DNA of 64,000 nt from Isoetes taiwanensis. Lineage: Eukaryota; Streptophyta; Lycopodiopsida; Isoetales; Isoetaceae. The notes under the pieces were generated by a model. The model saw only the letters and a program-made list of their open reading frames with translations. It ran no database searches and was not told the DNA's origin. Each line of letters starts with the position of its first letter. The stretch's first letter is position 1. The translations under genes and the position numbers were made by a program. The DNA lies in the NCBI GenBank assembly GCA_021234155.1, contig JAJEKV010000017.1, positions 3,121,311 to 3,185,310 on the forward strand, written 5' to 3'. Of this stretch, positions 35,201 to 46,387 are shown in pieces.

Positions 35201-37189
35201 TAATGTATAAAAGCGGGGATGAGATAATCTAGTTACTGTATCGTTAGTATGCCAAACTTGCCCATCTCTTGCCTTTCAACTGCCTATGTCTCAATTATCT
35301 GGGATGGTGATTGTCTCACATTTCTCCACCCTGCATAGTATTTCTTTTTTTTGAAGGACATCAAACTACATTGAGAGTCCAAGCCAAAAGACAAATATAA
35401 CTGCACCAGCGGGATTAAAATCTCAGAGGACAATCATGATCCACTACGTAGGACACTTAAATAAGTCTCAAAGATCAATTGACCTTGCATAGTATTGCCT
35501 GCCTCCATAGCTACTGGTAATAATGGTAGTGAAAATAGGTCATCTGGCAAGGCATGTATTGTGAAACTTATGTGCATTGGTGTCTGCATCTTGGTGTCTA
35601 TGTTTTCTTTCCATAAGATATATGTGTGTAAAGTATAAGAAGCCTCCATCTATAGTTGAAGATAGTGAGTAAAATTATAAGAGATCTTCATATGAGAAAA
35701 CATATGGAAATCTCTAGATGTTTATAAACTCGTTGGATTGGTCATATAACATAGAAGAAGAAGATGCACAACATAAACATATAAGAGATGCTAGGGTATA
35801 GGATATAAGAGAAAACAGAGATATAGCCTATATAAACACAATGTTTCTGGCCTTGATTCTTATTGGAGCAGCATAAAAAATTTCTAGAACAATTGTGATG
35901 TGCCAATCATTTGAGGGAGTGTACCAATAATGAACCACTTAAGAAATATGGACAAGGAAATGTGGAGAATAAAATATTTTTACTGATTAAATTGCATGGC
36001 TTGAAAGCTTTTATTTTGTGGTATTATGTGTACTTTTCTTGAGAAAAATTGAATAAATATAGCCCTTGATATCTGCCCACAAAATAGGCTTATTTATAAT
36101 GATCGCTCAAATACTCAGTTGTGGATCAAGATTGGACGATTAAGATTGAACTTATTATTTTTTTCCAGATATTTTATTTAATGGTTTAGAATGAGACAAT
36201 AGTTTTTTGTCGATCACTATTGGAATTTGATCCATTGTACCACAATCTATAATTGTAAAATGATGCCATTATGAGATGAGGAGGTTTGTTTTGAATCGAT
36301 AGGATATCATTGGTAGTGATGGAGATGTTAACTGACATAAGTTTTCATTGAGATTGTAGGAGATGCCTTGGCACTAGGTGTGACCTTTAGGTGGCACTAT
36401 TTGAAACCTTAGAAGAAGTGAGAGATTATGCGATGGTGTAGGATAGATTGATGAAATATAAAGCGATGTATGGGTCGTGCCAGAGTCAACTATTAAGAAA
36501 ACTTGAAGCCACCAAATAATGGCACAATGGTGATGTCTTTATTGGTGGCAAGGACTATAAAAGTCGATTCAATTCATACAAAGAACATGAATCGTCATGA
36601 TCTAGCAATTAGGGATGCAGGATTCAATTCATACAAAGCATATGAGTTGCCATAAGTCAAATTCTAGCAATCATAAATATAGGTGCAACAAACTAGTAAT
36701 GAGTAGTAATTAGCAATTATCACTCCAAAAATAATAGTTAGTAGCACGGCTTGAAATCGAAGGGTTTCCTCTTGGAATATTTTGATAAAATTTGATTTAT
36801 TAAAGTAGATGCTTGAAATTAATTGTAGGAAAAAAATTAAATTACCATGAATTAGACGAAGATCCTCTTATTATAATTCTTTCGGTAATTATCAATAATA
36901 CACAATCTCTTTTACTTTGGTTAACCAAAAATCTATATTGAAGTTGTATAGCAGGTCCTCGTTAAGATGCTTGTCATTTACGATTCAAAAATAGTGTGCT
37001 CATACTTTTTGTTCCATATATGAGTAGTTTGGGTATTTTCTTCACACCAAATTACCATTATGCTAATCTTTAAATGCAAAAAATAAAACTTGAGATGTAA
37101 CAATCATATGCAGAAGGGCTGAGTAAATAAGTGAGCTGCAAGCGACCAAGATTTTGCTAGATGCTCATTTCTAACAGCTAGTATATAAG
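35201..37189. other. Duplicated spacer and dirigent promoter, copy B
   Basis: Matches 24215-25783 and then 28668-29210 of copy A, with the LINE absent and about 180 bp deleted at 36240. No gene recognised beyond the TATA box near 37182. Confidence 0.6.
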
Positions 37190-37222
37190 GAGGAGGTGCA
37201 AGGCTCAGAAAGCAAAAGAGCT

Positions 37223-37709
37223 ATGGAGTTGAAGAGAGTGTACCTTCTGGCTATGCTACTAATTATGCATATAATAAGTGTTTCGAGGGCTAAAGGGGTT
37301 CACAAAAGAATGGTAATGTATTATCACACAGACTCAAATTCTGTGGTAGTAGCAGGGCCAAATGGGAATGCCAACAACATTGGATTTGGAAGTGTCTTTG
37401 TGATTGACAACTACTTGACTGCAGGCCCGGAGCTAAATTCCAGCTCACTAGGCAATGCAAAAGGGCTGGTGATCTTGGCAACTAGAAATGCCACTTGCCA
37501 CGCCTCCCAAACCATGATCTTTGATGCAAAGGTGCACGGCGAAGAACATCCACTTTTGAAGGCCTTTTGTGCCCTACAACACCTCTGAACTTAATATCTA
37601 TGGTGGCACTGGAGAATTTCGGTTTGCCAGAGGTTTTGCTTCTCTCTCTCCTGTTGAGCCTGATGTTTATGCCTCCCCTAGAACTATCAATTGTACTTTC
37701 CATGCTTAA
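37223..37709 (+). pseudogene. Dirigent-like gene, copy B (frame broken)
   Basis: Identical to copy A through the signal peptide and the first half of the domain, then differs in two short patches at 37494-37514 and 37527-37562, with a net 2-bp loss that shifts the frame before the GGTGEFRFARG region. The remaining 3' part matches copy A. The altered patches are exactly where copy A has CTG and CAG triplets, and B shows CG-rich or shifted strings, so the break may be a sequencing artefact and the gene may be intact in the plant. If real, it yields a truncated secreted protein. Confidence 0.8.
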
Positions 37710-38629
37710 ACCTCCTCCTCCATCTATTCAGTTTTCTACTTCATTTAACCTTCTAGAATTCTCTTCTTTGCTAGGCCATAGCCTAAATATCTTCTTGGCC
37801 TCTTTTATTTGCTTGGCAAATAAACAATAAGCTTTCGCTTTGTCCTACTATTGTTTCTTTACTTTGTCTTGTTCCATTCTTCAAGTGTATCTAATTGGAA
37901 AGAGGTTAATGAAAATTCAACTCGTAAGTTGTCATGTAAGTAAAGGATTAAGTGAAACTCTAGGTAAAAAAACACAAGTATTTCTTTCCTATCGAATCTA
38001 CTGTCTAATAGGCACTAAGCTTCAAGAGAAATAAAATGCATTTTTATATCTTGTCAGTTTTTCAATAGCCCTTCCCTAGGCAGGACCCTGACGTCAGGAG
38101 TAATGTATATGAAGATCCCTTCATTGAGAGAGAGGGAGATATTTTGATATTATGTCACTCAGACCATCAGTATCTATATATGATATTACAGTTTACAAAG
38201 TGAGACAACACTTTTAGAAGGAGCATCATTATCCCCTTCTTATGGTGGACACTGAAATATCTATTCTATTACATTCTATTCCTATACATTTCAATCGATT
38301 TCTAGATTCTATGAATAATTCTCTAACTATTATATCAATTATATAGTAGTGATATTATGTTACTATTATGGAGTTGCCTTAAGCATTATATGCAATGAAG
38401 AACTGCATGCACCTTCCCTCAACTTTTTCCATTGTACATAGTTTGTCCTTCACTGGCATCCCCTGTTTGATAACCCCCTAATGACCTACAAAGTCCCAAA
38501 ATGATGAGAGCTAGTCTTATAACAAATAATGTCTTTAATTAGGAATATTTTCTATCACATGTATGTCATTTCTTGAAGCATTAAGATTCATGTTTTCTTT
38601 ATAGCTCCGTTGATTTCTTTATACACGTT

Positions 38630-38790
38630 GATTTATTACTGATTGTCTAGCATCATTATTATTGCAAACGTTCTCACTTGAAAACCTTTCGAGGAAAGGA
38701 TTTTTTTTCCTAGTAATTATAGTTGCACTCGCACATTGTATCAGTCCCATGGCCTATTGATCTTCGTGGACGTTAAAAATAGAAACAATT
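38630..38790 (+). mobile_element. LINE 3' tail fragment
   Basis: This segment matches the 3' UTR of the LINE at 6290-6420: GTCTAGCATCATTATTATTG, GAAAACCTTTCGAGG and GTGGACGTTAAAAA in the same order. It lies directly before the histone-like frame. Copy A has lost it through the 330-bp deletion. Confidence 0.7.
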
Positions 38791-38794
38791 TTTC

Positions 38795-39573
38795 ATGGAT
38801 GAAGTTTTTAATATTATAGGCGGACAGCAGCAGCAGGAGGAGGAGCGTCAGCAGGAGCAGGTCGGCCCCAGCAAGAAGAAGGGGAAGGAGAAGAGGTCCA
38901 AGAGGGACGAAGATCGATCCAGGGGGACCATACATATCGAAGAACCTCGTCGGGAGGAAACCGACGAGGAGGAAGATGTCAAAGAAGACGAAGGCGGCGG
39001 GGAGGAGGAAGAGCTCGAAGGGGACGTCGGGGAAACCTCCAATCCCGACGCCCGACCACCTTATCCGAAGTGGCCCAAGCCACCTAAGATGGTAAAGAAA
39101 TAGAGAGCGGGAGAGCCCGAGTTCATGCTGAAGCAGGACCGCGAGTTCTAACGCAAGAAGAAAGCATACCAAGAGTACCTTCATAGGTGGAAAAGGTACA
39201 ATGATTGGTATTGCAAGCAAAACGTACAGAAGTACGTTAAGGGTGGCAGACCAAGGAACTAGCAGAAGCTGCCACCACCTCAGCCAGAAGCCCCGAAGAA
39301 GGTCCACCATGGACCCAATTCAAAGCACCCCCAAGACCTAATCTCCTGATCTGGAAGGCGCCCTTCGAACGGCTCTTCCCGGAGGTTATGCAGGAGTTTC
39401 GGTCCGATTATAGGGTGACACGCCTAACGGTCCGATCTCTGCAAGAGGCTGCGGAGGCAGAGCTAGTACATCTCTTCGAGGAAGGCAACCTATGTGCCAT
39501 CCATGCGAAGAGGGTAACAGTAATGCCAAAGGACCTCCCTTTGGCTAGGAGGATCCGAAAAGACAAGCTTTAG
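38795..39573 (+). pseudogene. Histone-H3-fold protein with long acidic N-terminal extension, copy B
   Basis: ATG at 38795 opens a 102-codon frame, very rich in Glu, Gln, Lys and Arg, ending PYPKWPKPPKMVKK at a TAG (39101). The same frame continues past TAA (39149) and TAG (39260) through KAYQEYLHRWKRYNDWYCKQ. After a frame change the H3 core begins at 39343: [19 protein letters not shown], then [17 protein letters not shown] and [15 protein letters not shown], ending [10 protein letters not shown] at 39573. These align with the alphaN, alpha2 and alpha3 helices of histone H3, with loop 1 of canonical length. The normal H3 tail is absent and replaced by the acidic and basic extension. All three stops could derive from CAG or CAA by C-to-T. 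Could be a retroposed histone variant or a transposon-borne histone fold. Confidence 0.75.
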
Positions 39574-39640
39574 AAAGCTTGTTAATATTGCTAGTTCAAA
39601 TTTTTTCTTGGAAACTAACATTTTAGGTCAAAATTGACCC

Positions 39641-39711
39641 ACTCGGGTCACTCCGCGCGGACGGCCCCTGCGTCACGAACGCAAGCGCCTTTCACGCGGA
39701 GTAACCCGAGT
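39641..39711. other. GC-rich hairpin, copy B
   Basis: Second copy of the 17-bp-arm hairpin at 31341-31411, with two base differences in the loop. The arms are unchanged between copies. Confidence 0.75.
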
Positions 39712-39878
39712 CCCCTCTTTGTTGGCATAAGTTGTCTAATTTTTTGCAAGAAAAGTTGTTAGAATGTTTAGAATTAGTTAAATCTTGCATTGTATCATCT
39801 TAAAATTATCAAAAATGTTGAAAAATAGCTCCCTGAATTGAAGGTAAGTTTTTTTCACATTACAAAAATGTATGTTCG

Positions 39879-39952
39879 CCAGACATTCTGGCATCTCAAC
39901 GCCGCCTCCTCCAATGACGCATGTTGCATTGCTTCCATGCCAAAATGTCTGG
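39879..39952. other. 74-bp hairpin at the duplication boundary
   Basis: CCAGACATTCTGGCAT at the left and ATGCCAAAATGTCTGG at the right form 16-bp arms with one mismatch around a 42-nt loop. The right breakpoint of the segmental duplication falls at its first bases, so only its first three bases (CCA) lie within the duplicated unit. Confidence 0.75.
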
Positions 39953-40389
39953 TAAACAAACATTCTAGTGTACAAGAATATATAGAGCAGAACAAGCTAA
40001 CCCACATTCCCTTGAATCCACCAGTATATGGCAAGTATTTGAATATTAAAAAATCACACTTGCTGTAAGAGAAAATGAGATGCAAAAGGGCAAGGCAGGA
40101 AACAATGTGGAAGGCAATCACTTAGGACCTTAGTTGAACCACATCTACTAACAATTAAAATAGCCTAATACACACAACAAAGGTATAGAATTTTGCAAAA
40201 TGCAGAAGAACACAGGCTATACATCCAAAATCGAAGAAGACTAAGAAAGAAAGAGCACCTTGTATATAGAAAAGTGGGATTCTTATCAACGGAGTGACTG
40301 AAACAAACTATTAAGATTGCAATGGAATAATAACAAGAAACATGAAGCATTCATAAGAAACACGGTTAGCCATGTTCTCTTTAGGAATG
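39953..40389. other. Spacer downstream of the dynein light chain gene
   Basis: Probably contains the 3' UTR of the minus-strand gene that ends at 40390. No other feature seen. Confidence 0.4.
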
Positions 40390-41732
40390 TCAATAGTAGT
40401 ACATGCCAAACACCACAGCTACCCCAAATAGACGATCAGTTGTAAATGATTCTTCAGCATAATCGTCAGTGTCAGGATCCCAAAAGCACTTACAAGCCAT
40501 TTGGAATCCTTGATTTCGCATTTCGCCAACAACTGCTTGGACAATTATTTTATATCTTTCAAACTCGAATTCTGTAATTTTAGAGCACAACATGATTTTT
40601 GACCTGTACGAGAAGTAGCCTTAAACGAAGTCCAGTATTAAAACGTTATCTTAGTACTTCACAGACTTAAAAACGTTTTCTTAGTACTGCATGCATGCAA
40701 CCTCCCAAGTTTATGGCTGAAACTTATCAGTATATGTGACAAACTTCAGATTGACAAATGTTGCTGCCAGTCAAATGGAATGGCAGTTTCTGCGTACAGA
40801 GGGCACCACAGTAAGCGCACTTTCCAAGGTGCACTATGATGGAAAGAATCACTAGAACATCAATTTCTGAGACAACTGAACGAAAGACCAAAGTTTCTTT
40901 TGGGCAGATTAGTCACCAGTTTGTATTAGGATACAACGTGCCCGGATGAGCAAGTCCCATACTTATGCCTTGTGCTGCTGAAATGCCAATACTAGAATAT
41001 TGTCAAGTATGTTCATCCCTTCTTTATCTAACCAAAGATGAAGGGAAGTGGATTCTCTGGGATCTCAGTTCTCCTGTTCTTTAGCTGCTTCAAATCTTAG
41101 CTAGCTACTCCTGAGAAATAATGCTGATACAACCTGAATAATAGCTTTCTGATTGCCAAATTTCCCGTCAACATGTTCCTGGACATGGAAGGCCTTGCAT
41201 CCATCACCAAGCGGCCATCACAACACCAAAAATTGGAATAAACAGTATAGCATTGTCAAAATCTTCCAAAAGCCAGTTCCTTAAGAAGTTCTTCATAATT
41301 GGTATGGTATGAAAGGGTTGCATAAAAAATCTCCAAAAGTTGTTGGACATAGGAAACACTATTATCGACATGCAAAGCAACTTAAGATCACCAAAAAAAG
41401 ATTTATCACAACACACCTTTTAATCTTACTCTGATGGCATCAGCAATGTCACGACATAATCCAGGAGCAGCTTCAGCATCATATTCAATTCCCACAAGCT
41501 TTTCCCTCAAAACCTCTCCAATAATCTGTTTCGCCTTCCCTGGAAGAAATTTGCGTGCAGGGGCATAGGGCAACGATCTATACAAAGTAACCTGCATTCA
41601 GACAATCCCACCTTCTTAAGATCAGAAATATCCTTTCAGGGTTCAAACCAAAAATGAGGAGAAAAAAACTCTGCATATGCTCACCTGGGTCTGAGGCGGC
41701 TCCTCGGGCAAAGTCTGGAGCCTGTCTTCCAT
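40390..41732 (-). CDS. Tctex1-domain dynein light chain (DYNLT2B/TCTEX1D2-like)
   Basis: Three exons on minus, 41732-41685, 41591-41417 and 40571-40390, with GT...AG borders and exact phase, encode 134 aa. After a short leader (MEDRLQTLPEEPPQTQ), exon 2 reads RKFLPGKAKQIIGEVLREKL then YDAEAAPGLCRDIADAI. Exon 3 reads FERYKIIVQAVVGEMRNQG, CKCFWDPDTDDY and ends LFGVAVVFGMYY. This is a complete Tctex1 domain, closest in motif pattern to the DYNLT2B group, light chains of IFT dynein-2 and of axonemal inner-arm dynein. Role: a subunit dimer bridging dynein intermediate chains, needed for cilia and flagella. Flowering plants have no flagella, so this implies motile sperm. No defects seen. Confidence 0.92.
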
Positions 41733-44029
41733 AATACTTTGTTTTTCCGCGAAAAGACACAAACAGATTCAATCGAATTTGAAATACGAGGATTTAAAAC
41801 GCGACAACATTTGACATGGGGCTACCAAATTCTGGCATGTTCAAAGCGAATGGAAACCTACCGGAGTTTGGTAGCTGAACGGGAGAAGCGAAGAGATGCT
41901 TTGTGCGGGAAAAGGCCTACGTGATGTCGGATCCCGTATCAGCCAGCGGCAGTATTTGATTTTGAGCCCTAAAGGGAAAAACCCTTCTGTGATGCTTGGT
42001 GGGCATATTCCAGGTATATGCTGGCATATATCCGGATACCCCATATGACCGGCCTAAGGGTGCTTTCCCCTGGACGGCCGGACCTGGATGAGGTCAGGCC
42101 CAGGTCCAAAAGTATTCGTCGGGATTATTTTTTCAAATGGGTTCTTAACCTTTCCACGGGAACATCGGCATACCACCTTCGAAACCGGAGGTTTTTTGCC
42201 CATGGGAAAGCACCCTAAACCTACTACATGTAATTTTTGTGTGGCTGGATGTGGGCATCATCTTGTTTCCTCCTCCGTCGCTCCAACAAAGGCTAATGCG
42301 GCTACGGCGAAGCATTTCTTCAATTATTTTTCGCATACTAGCACCATTGCCATTAGCATCATGCTAGCATCCTTGGAATGAAGAATAGAATGGAAGGAAG
42401 GAAGGATTTAAGCAGGCTTCTGGCAAGGCGACATTGCCAATGGCATGTGTCCCATGAGCATCTTTGAACATGGCGTCTCATTTCGTCGAAAATTAAGACA
42501 GGCTTACGGCCTAATTCCCTACTCAAATTGTAATAATGGGATATCTATCGCGATAATGAAGAGTTTAACATATAACTCCATTTAAAAGCTTAAAGATATT
42601 CAAGGTTTGGCATTAAGAATTCCGAAATATAGAAGCAATAAAGCTCCATCGATCTCTGCACAACAAAAAATCCAGCTAAGAGAAGAAAACAAAGCATGAG
42701 AAATAGAAGTAGAAAACAGTGGTCATCAAACTCGACTGGAAAAAGTTAAATAAAATGCTCAATGAAATTCTAGAATCAACTTGTTCTAACTCCTTGTTGT
42801 CCTCTACTTCCGGCGATTCTTGAAGTTGAAGTTTGAATTGAATCCTGGAGTTGAAGCTGGATTATACAACTGCACCAGGCGTCTTTGGTAGAACAAAGCA
42901 AGGGACGCAGGTGAAAGGTAAAACCTGCATGGATGGGACGTTAGCGGCACCGCTCTAGAACACAAGGAGGATTTTACGTCTAATAAAATGCACAAAAATA
43001 ATTTGGAGGGGGTGCTTATTACGATTATATATTGCAATATACAATATGCTTCCATTTTGTTGAAATCTTATGGCATAGTTCCTCACTCAAGTGGTTGCTT
43101 TAAAATCAATAGACATTATGCCCTCGAGTACAGATAGGCACTTTAACAAACCAACACAACCACAAATTGATCATGCAAACTTTGAGGCAGCAACCTGTTA
43201 AATGCTTTTGTATGCTTCATCGTCTTGGATTGAAGATTTCGTATTGCTTGGAATCAAATGCTTTGGATTCACCTACATGCTATTCAAATATACTAGTAAT
43301 GGTGCCCAGTGTTGCTGGGCGTAAGTTGAGGACCTATAAATGTTTTGGGCCGCAATGAGAAAAGCATGTCCAAAATATTCTCGCTCTGTAATTCGTACTT
43401 TTGTAATTCTTGTGTGGTATTTAATGCGAGGCACTTTGTGATATTATTATAGGTTATAGAAAAATTGCCAAGTGTTGCTGGGCTAGAAGATGATTGTCGT
43501 GTTAAGTGCAGTTGTTGTTTGTTGCTAGTTGTAAAATTTAGTTCCATATTAGTATGGCAATCATGCCCAATTGAGAAGATCATCCTCTTTTATCTAGATT
43601 TTTTAAGCCCCCTTTTAGCTTCTAGAGCAATGCACCTTGTCATCTCAAATATTATTTTACTTATACTTTTAAAAAGTAAGGATTTACTCCACAAAATCCT
43701 CTAAGATACTTTCTAAGACACCGTTTGGGCTAGATACACACACCTGCATTGCCGGGCTATGAGGGAATGTTATGAAACCTATTTTATCTTTCAAGCGTAT
43801 GGAACTTATGTGATCCAGTTGGTCCTTGATACCCTGACAACTAATTTATCTGACATGCATTATGAACATGAGCATTAAGTTGTTGGACAATGTGTGTGAT
43901 CGATTGCAATATAAAGTTTCGTTTAATGTTTCAATTGCAAATACTTGCTCTAAATACTTGCTAAAGGTCCAGTATATTTTCTTTATGTGCTCAACATAAT
44001 AGTGGACTTGGGATACGAAATATGGCCCC
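41733..44029. other. Upstream of the dynein light chain gene, no gene recognised
   Basis: About 2.3 kb without a supported gene. AGTGTTGCTGGGC recurs at about 43308 and 43470. Open frames of up to about 97 codons on either strand lack domains and are not called. Confidence 0.45.
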
Positions 44030-44138
44030 TCATGGAATTATAGCTTCCAAACCTCAACTACTAAACAACCCTACATGAAAAGTACCTTCAAGGTACCCTC
44101 ATGAAATTATAGCTTCCAAACTTCAACTACTAAACAAC
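44030..44138. repeat. Direct repeat at the left border of a LINE
   Basis: CTCATG-AATTATAGCTTCCAAAC-TCAACTACTAAACAAC occurs twice (about 44034-44071 and 44098-44138). A related CATGAAAAGTACCTTCA string occurs between them and again at 46387, on the far side of the LINE. Confidence 0.6.
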
Positions 44139-44141
44139 AGA

Positions 44142-46368
44142 GTGCTGTATAAGAGGCATCAACCACCCGGAAATGTTACCGCAGACCAGTGGAGACAGCG
44201 GTTGGAGGAGTTGTATGACCCATTAGGGCAATTCTTCGCGTGCAGATCCAAACTAGGAGAAAGCCTACTACAACTCGAGGCGGACATCCATCGGGGTCTT
44301 AGGCATCTTGCTAATAGTAAAGCAAAGGACTTCTGCGGACTTGGCCCAAATTGTTGAAATAGGGTGAGCCAGCTTGCTGCTGGACCTTTGGCGAGGGATA
44401 ATCAATCGAGGCCATCGAGGCGGGCCTCCCGCGAGAATGGATGGTTATCAAGGTCACCCTATTCATAAGGCGAGGCGGGGATGACTCCACCAACTACCGG
44501 TATGATCATGGTGAGCGGTTACTTCGCCAAAACTTCTAGCGAAGTCTTTGGAGAAAGTTAGCAATGGCGGAGGAGGCGGAGATGCGTCGCGATTGGCGAG
44601 CGACGAGTTTCCATACTGCCCACTCCATGAGTGATCATATTTTTACTCTCCGAAATCCTTATGGAAGCTAGCCGCAATGCAGCGTGATTTATTCTTTGTT
44701 TCAGATTTTTAAGATGGCACATGATCACGGTCCCTCGGGACTGTAACTGCTAACTGCGGGGGCTACATGTCCCCGCGGTTTGCAAAATGCCATCCAGGCT
44801 ATATGGCGGAATATATGCCACTGCGCGTCGGACCAGGGTGAAACGGCACCATAGGTGTTAGCGGGGATGCCCGTTATCTCCAGCTTTTTGGACTCTATAT
44901 TGACAAGTTGGAACACGGATGCAAGAACATGGAGGTGGTGGCCCGTGGTTGCGAGGCATATATCCTGATAAAGCATTGCTCTATCGCAAAGCGATCTAGG
45001 CTTATTATCCCATTTTGGCCGAGGTATGCGAGGAACATGGATGCTCTCAGTCAATTCTATGACATAGCGGGAATGACAATCAACCCAGCCGAAAACCAAA
45101 GGCATTTGCCAATCCTGTCTGTTGTGACATGATATCCCAGACTTCTATTAGGAGGACAAAGGATGGAAGTTGTAAGGACCTTTAAGTATCGGGAATGCGA
45201 TTTCTCTGCTAACATGCTATGGGATGACTTTGTAGAAAGAAGGGGTCGTAGCGGGATGGAAAGCTCACAGTATGCAATCTGAGAATAAACATCCTGAGAA
45301 TAGATCTCTGCGATTGGGCATGCAAAACACCTTCCAGAGCACTAAGTGGAACCGATGCTAGTCTTGTATGGGGTCTGCAGGTCTGGGAGGCGTGATTAGC
45401 AAGGGTACTTGGGATAAGCTAGAGAGTGCAGAGAGGCGTTCACGACATACAGCCTAGGCGTCAAACCGACGAGTGCCTTATCCAATTTTGCTGTATGAGG
45501 GCTGGCTTTTGGCCCTGCAGCGTTGCTATCTATCGCAGGCACCTTGCGTATTTCCATAAGGTTGACAGAAATGGATGCACAACGTCTTCCTCCCCGGGCT
45601 ACATTATTGGCACAAGGGCGCAGCGTCTGAAGAGTATGGCAAGAGCATTGTAGGGGATGGTTATACGATGGTCCATAGACTATCAACACATTGTGGATAT
45701 GTCCGGATATCCTTGAGAGGCGGGGCGCATTTGAATCGTGCTTTCTTTGCCTCTACGTGGGATAAGCCCATTCTTGCAAAGCCAAAAGCGAGCACTACCA
45801 CCCACGAGATCAATCCGTGTAAGCGAACCGCCCCCACCCGTATCATCAGAGGCACACATTTCCACCAAAGCGAAGGCTATAGCTGCAATAAGGGCCAGAG
45901 TCCCACCATCTGAGAGGTAGAGGCAGTAGGGGAATGCGGATGGAGGCATGGGAATCCCCGGTATGAGAGATTATGCCGGTGTTGTCACATGCGAGATAGT
46001 AGAAGATGAACACCATGCTCTCTGATGCCCGGCCTATGCACACATTCGGCGGCTCATGCAGATCTCGGATGCTTTCTGAGATAGCAATTCACCTATTTGC
46101 CGCCCAATGGTGGCACATCTTGCATCCTACATTACGCAGAAGTCTCCACCGTCAGTCCCTCCACCCACAGCACAAGGGAATTTGAGCACCCAAATAGGGC
46201 CTCTCAACGCCTACTACAAAGGTTTTCCTCCCCTGCGGGGGTTTTCATCGAGTGGTAGAACACATTGTACAGGGTTTACGTGGTTTTATTTTGTGTTTGG
46301 AAACTTTCCGCTATATTGTAAAACCATCTCATAGGCCAGGTTGGTCTCCGTGGGCGTTAAAATATACT
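44142..46368 (+). mobile_element. Degenerate LINE, plus strand
   Basis: Legible pieces in order: a pre-RT domain (VTADQWRQRLEELYDPLG, 44179), an RT fingers region near 44430 (REWMVIKVTLF), RGCPLSPALFGLYIDKLEHG-like sequence near 44860-44910, MTINPAENQRHLPILSV near 45075, and a C-terminal remnant. The 3' UTR carries CAAAGGTTTTCC and GGTCTCCGTGGGCGTTAAAA, matching the tails at 6.4 and 38.7 kb. The endonuclease is missing, so it is 5'-truncated. A (CTTC)n run follows. Many stops; inactive. Confidence 0.75.
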
Positions 46369-46387
46369 TCCTTCCTTCCTTCCTTCC
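46369..46387. repeat. (CTTC)n microsatellite
   Basis: Perfect tetranucleotide run right after the LINE tail, probably seeded at the insertion. Confidence 0.8.

Larger units (their letters stand above)
31580..39880. repeat. Tandem segmental duplication, copy B
   Basis: Head-to-tail with copy A. The A-B junction at about 31580 shares 2 bp (CA) with both parental ends, typical of microhomology joining. The right end of B (39880) coincides with the base of a 74-bp hairpin. Copy B has its own MITE (34611-35200), an intact upstream half of the histone-like frame, and a dirigent copy with altered central sequence. Confidence 0.93.
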
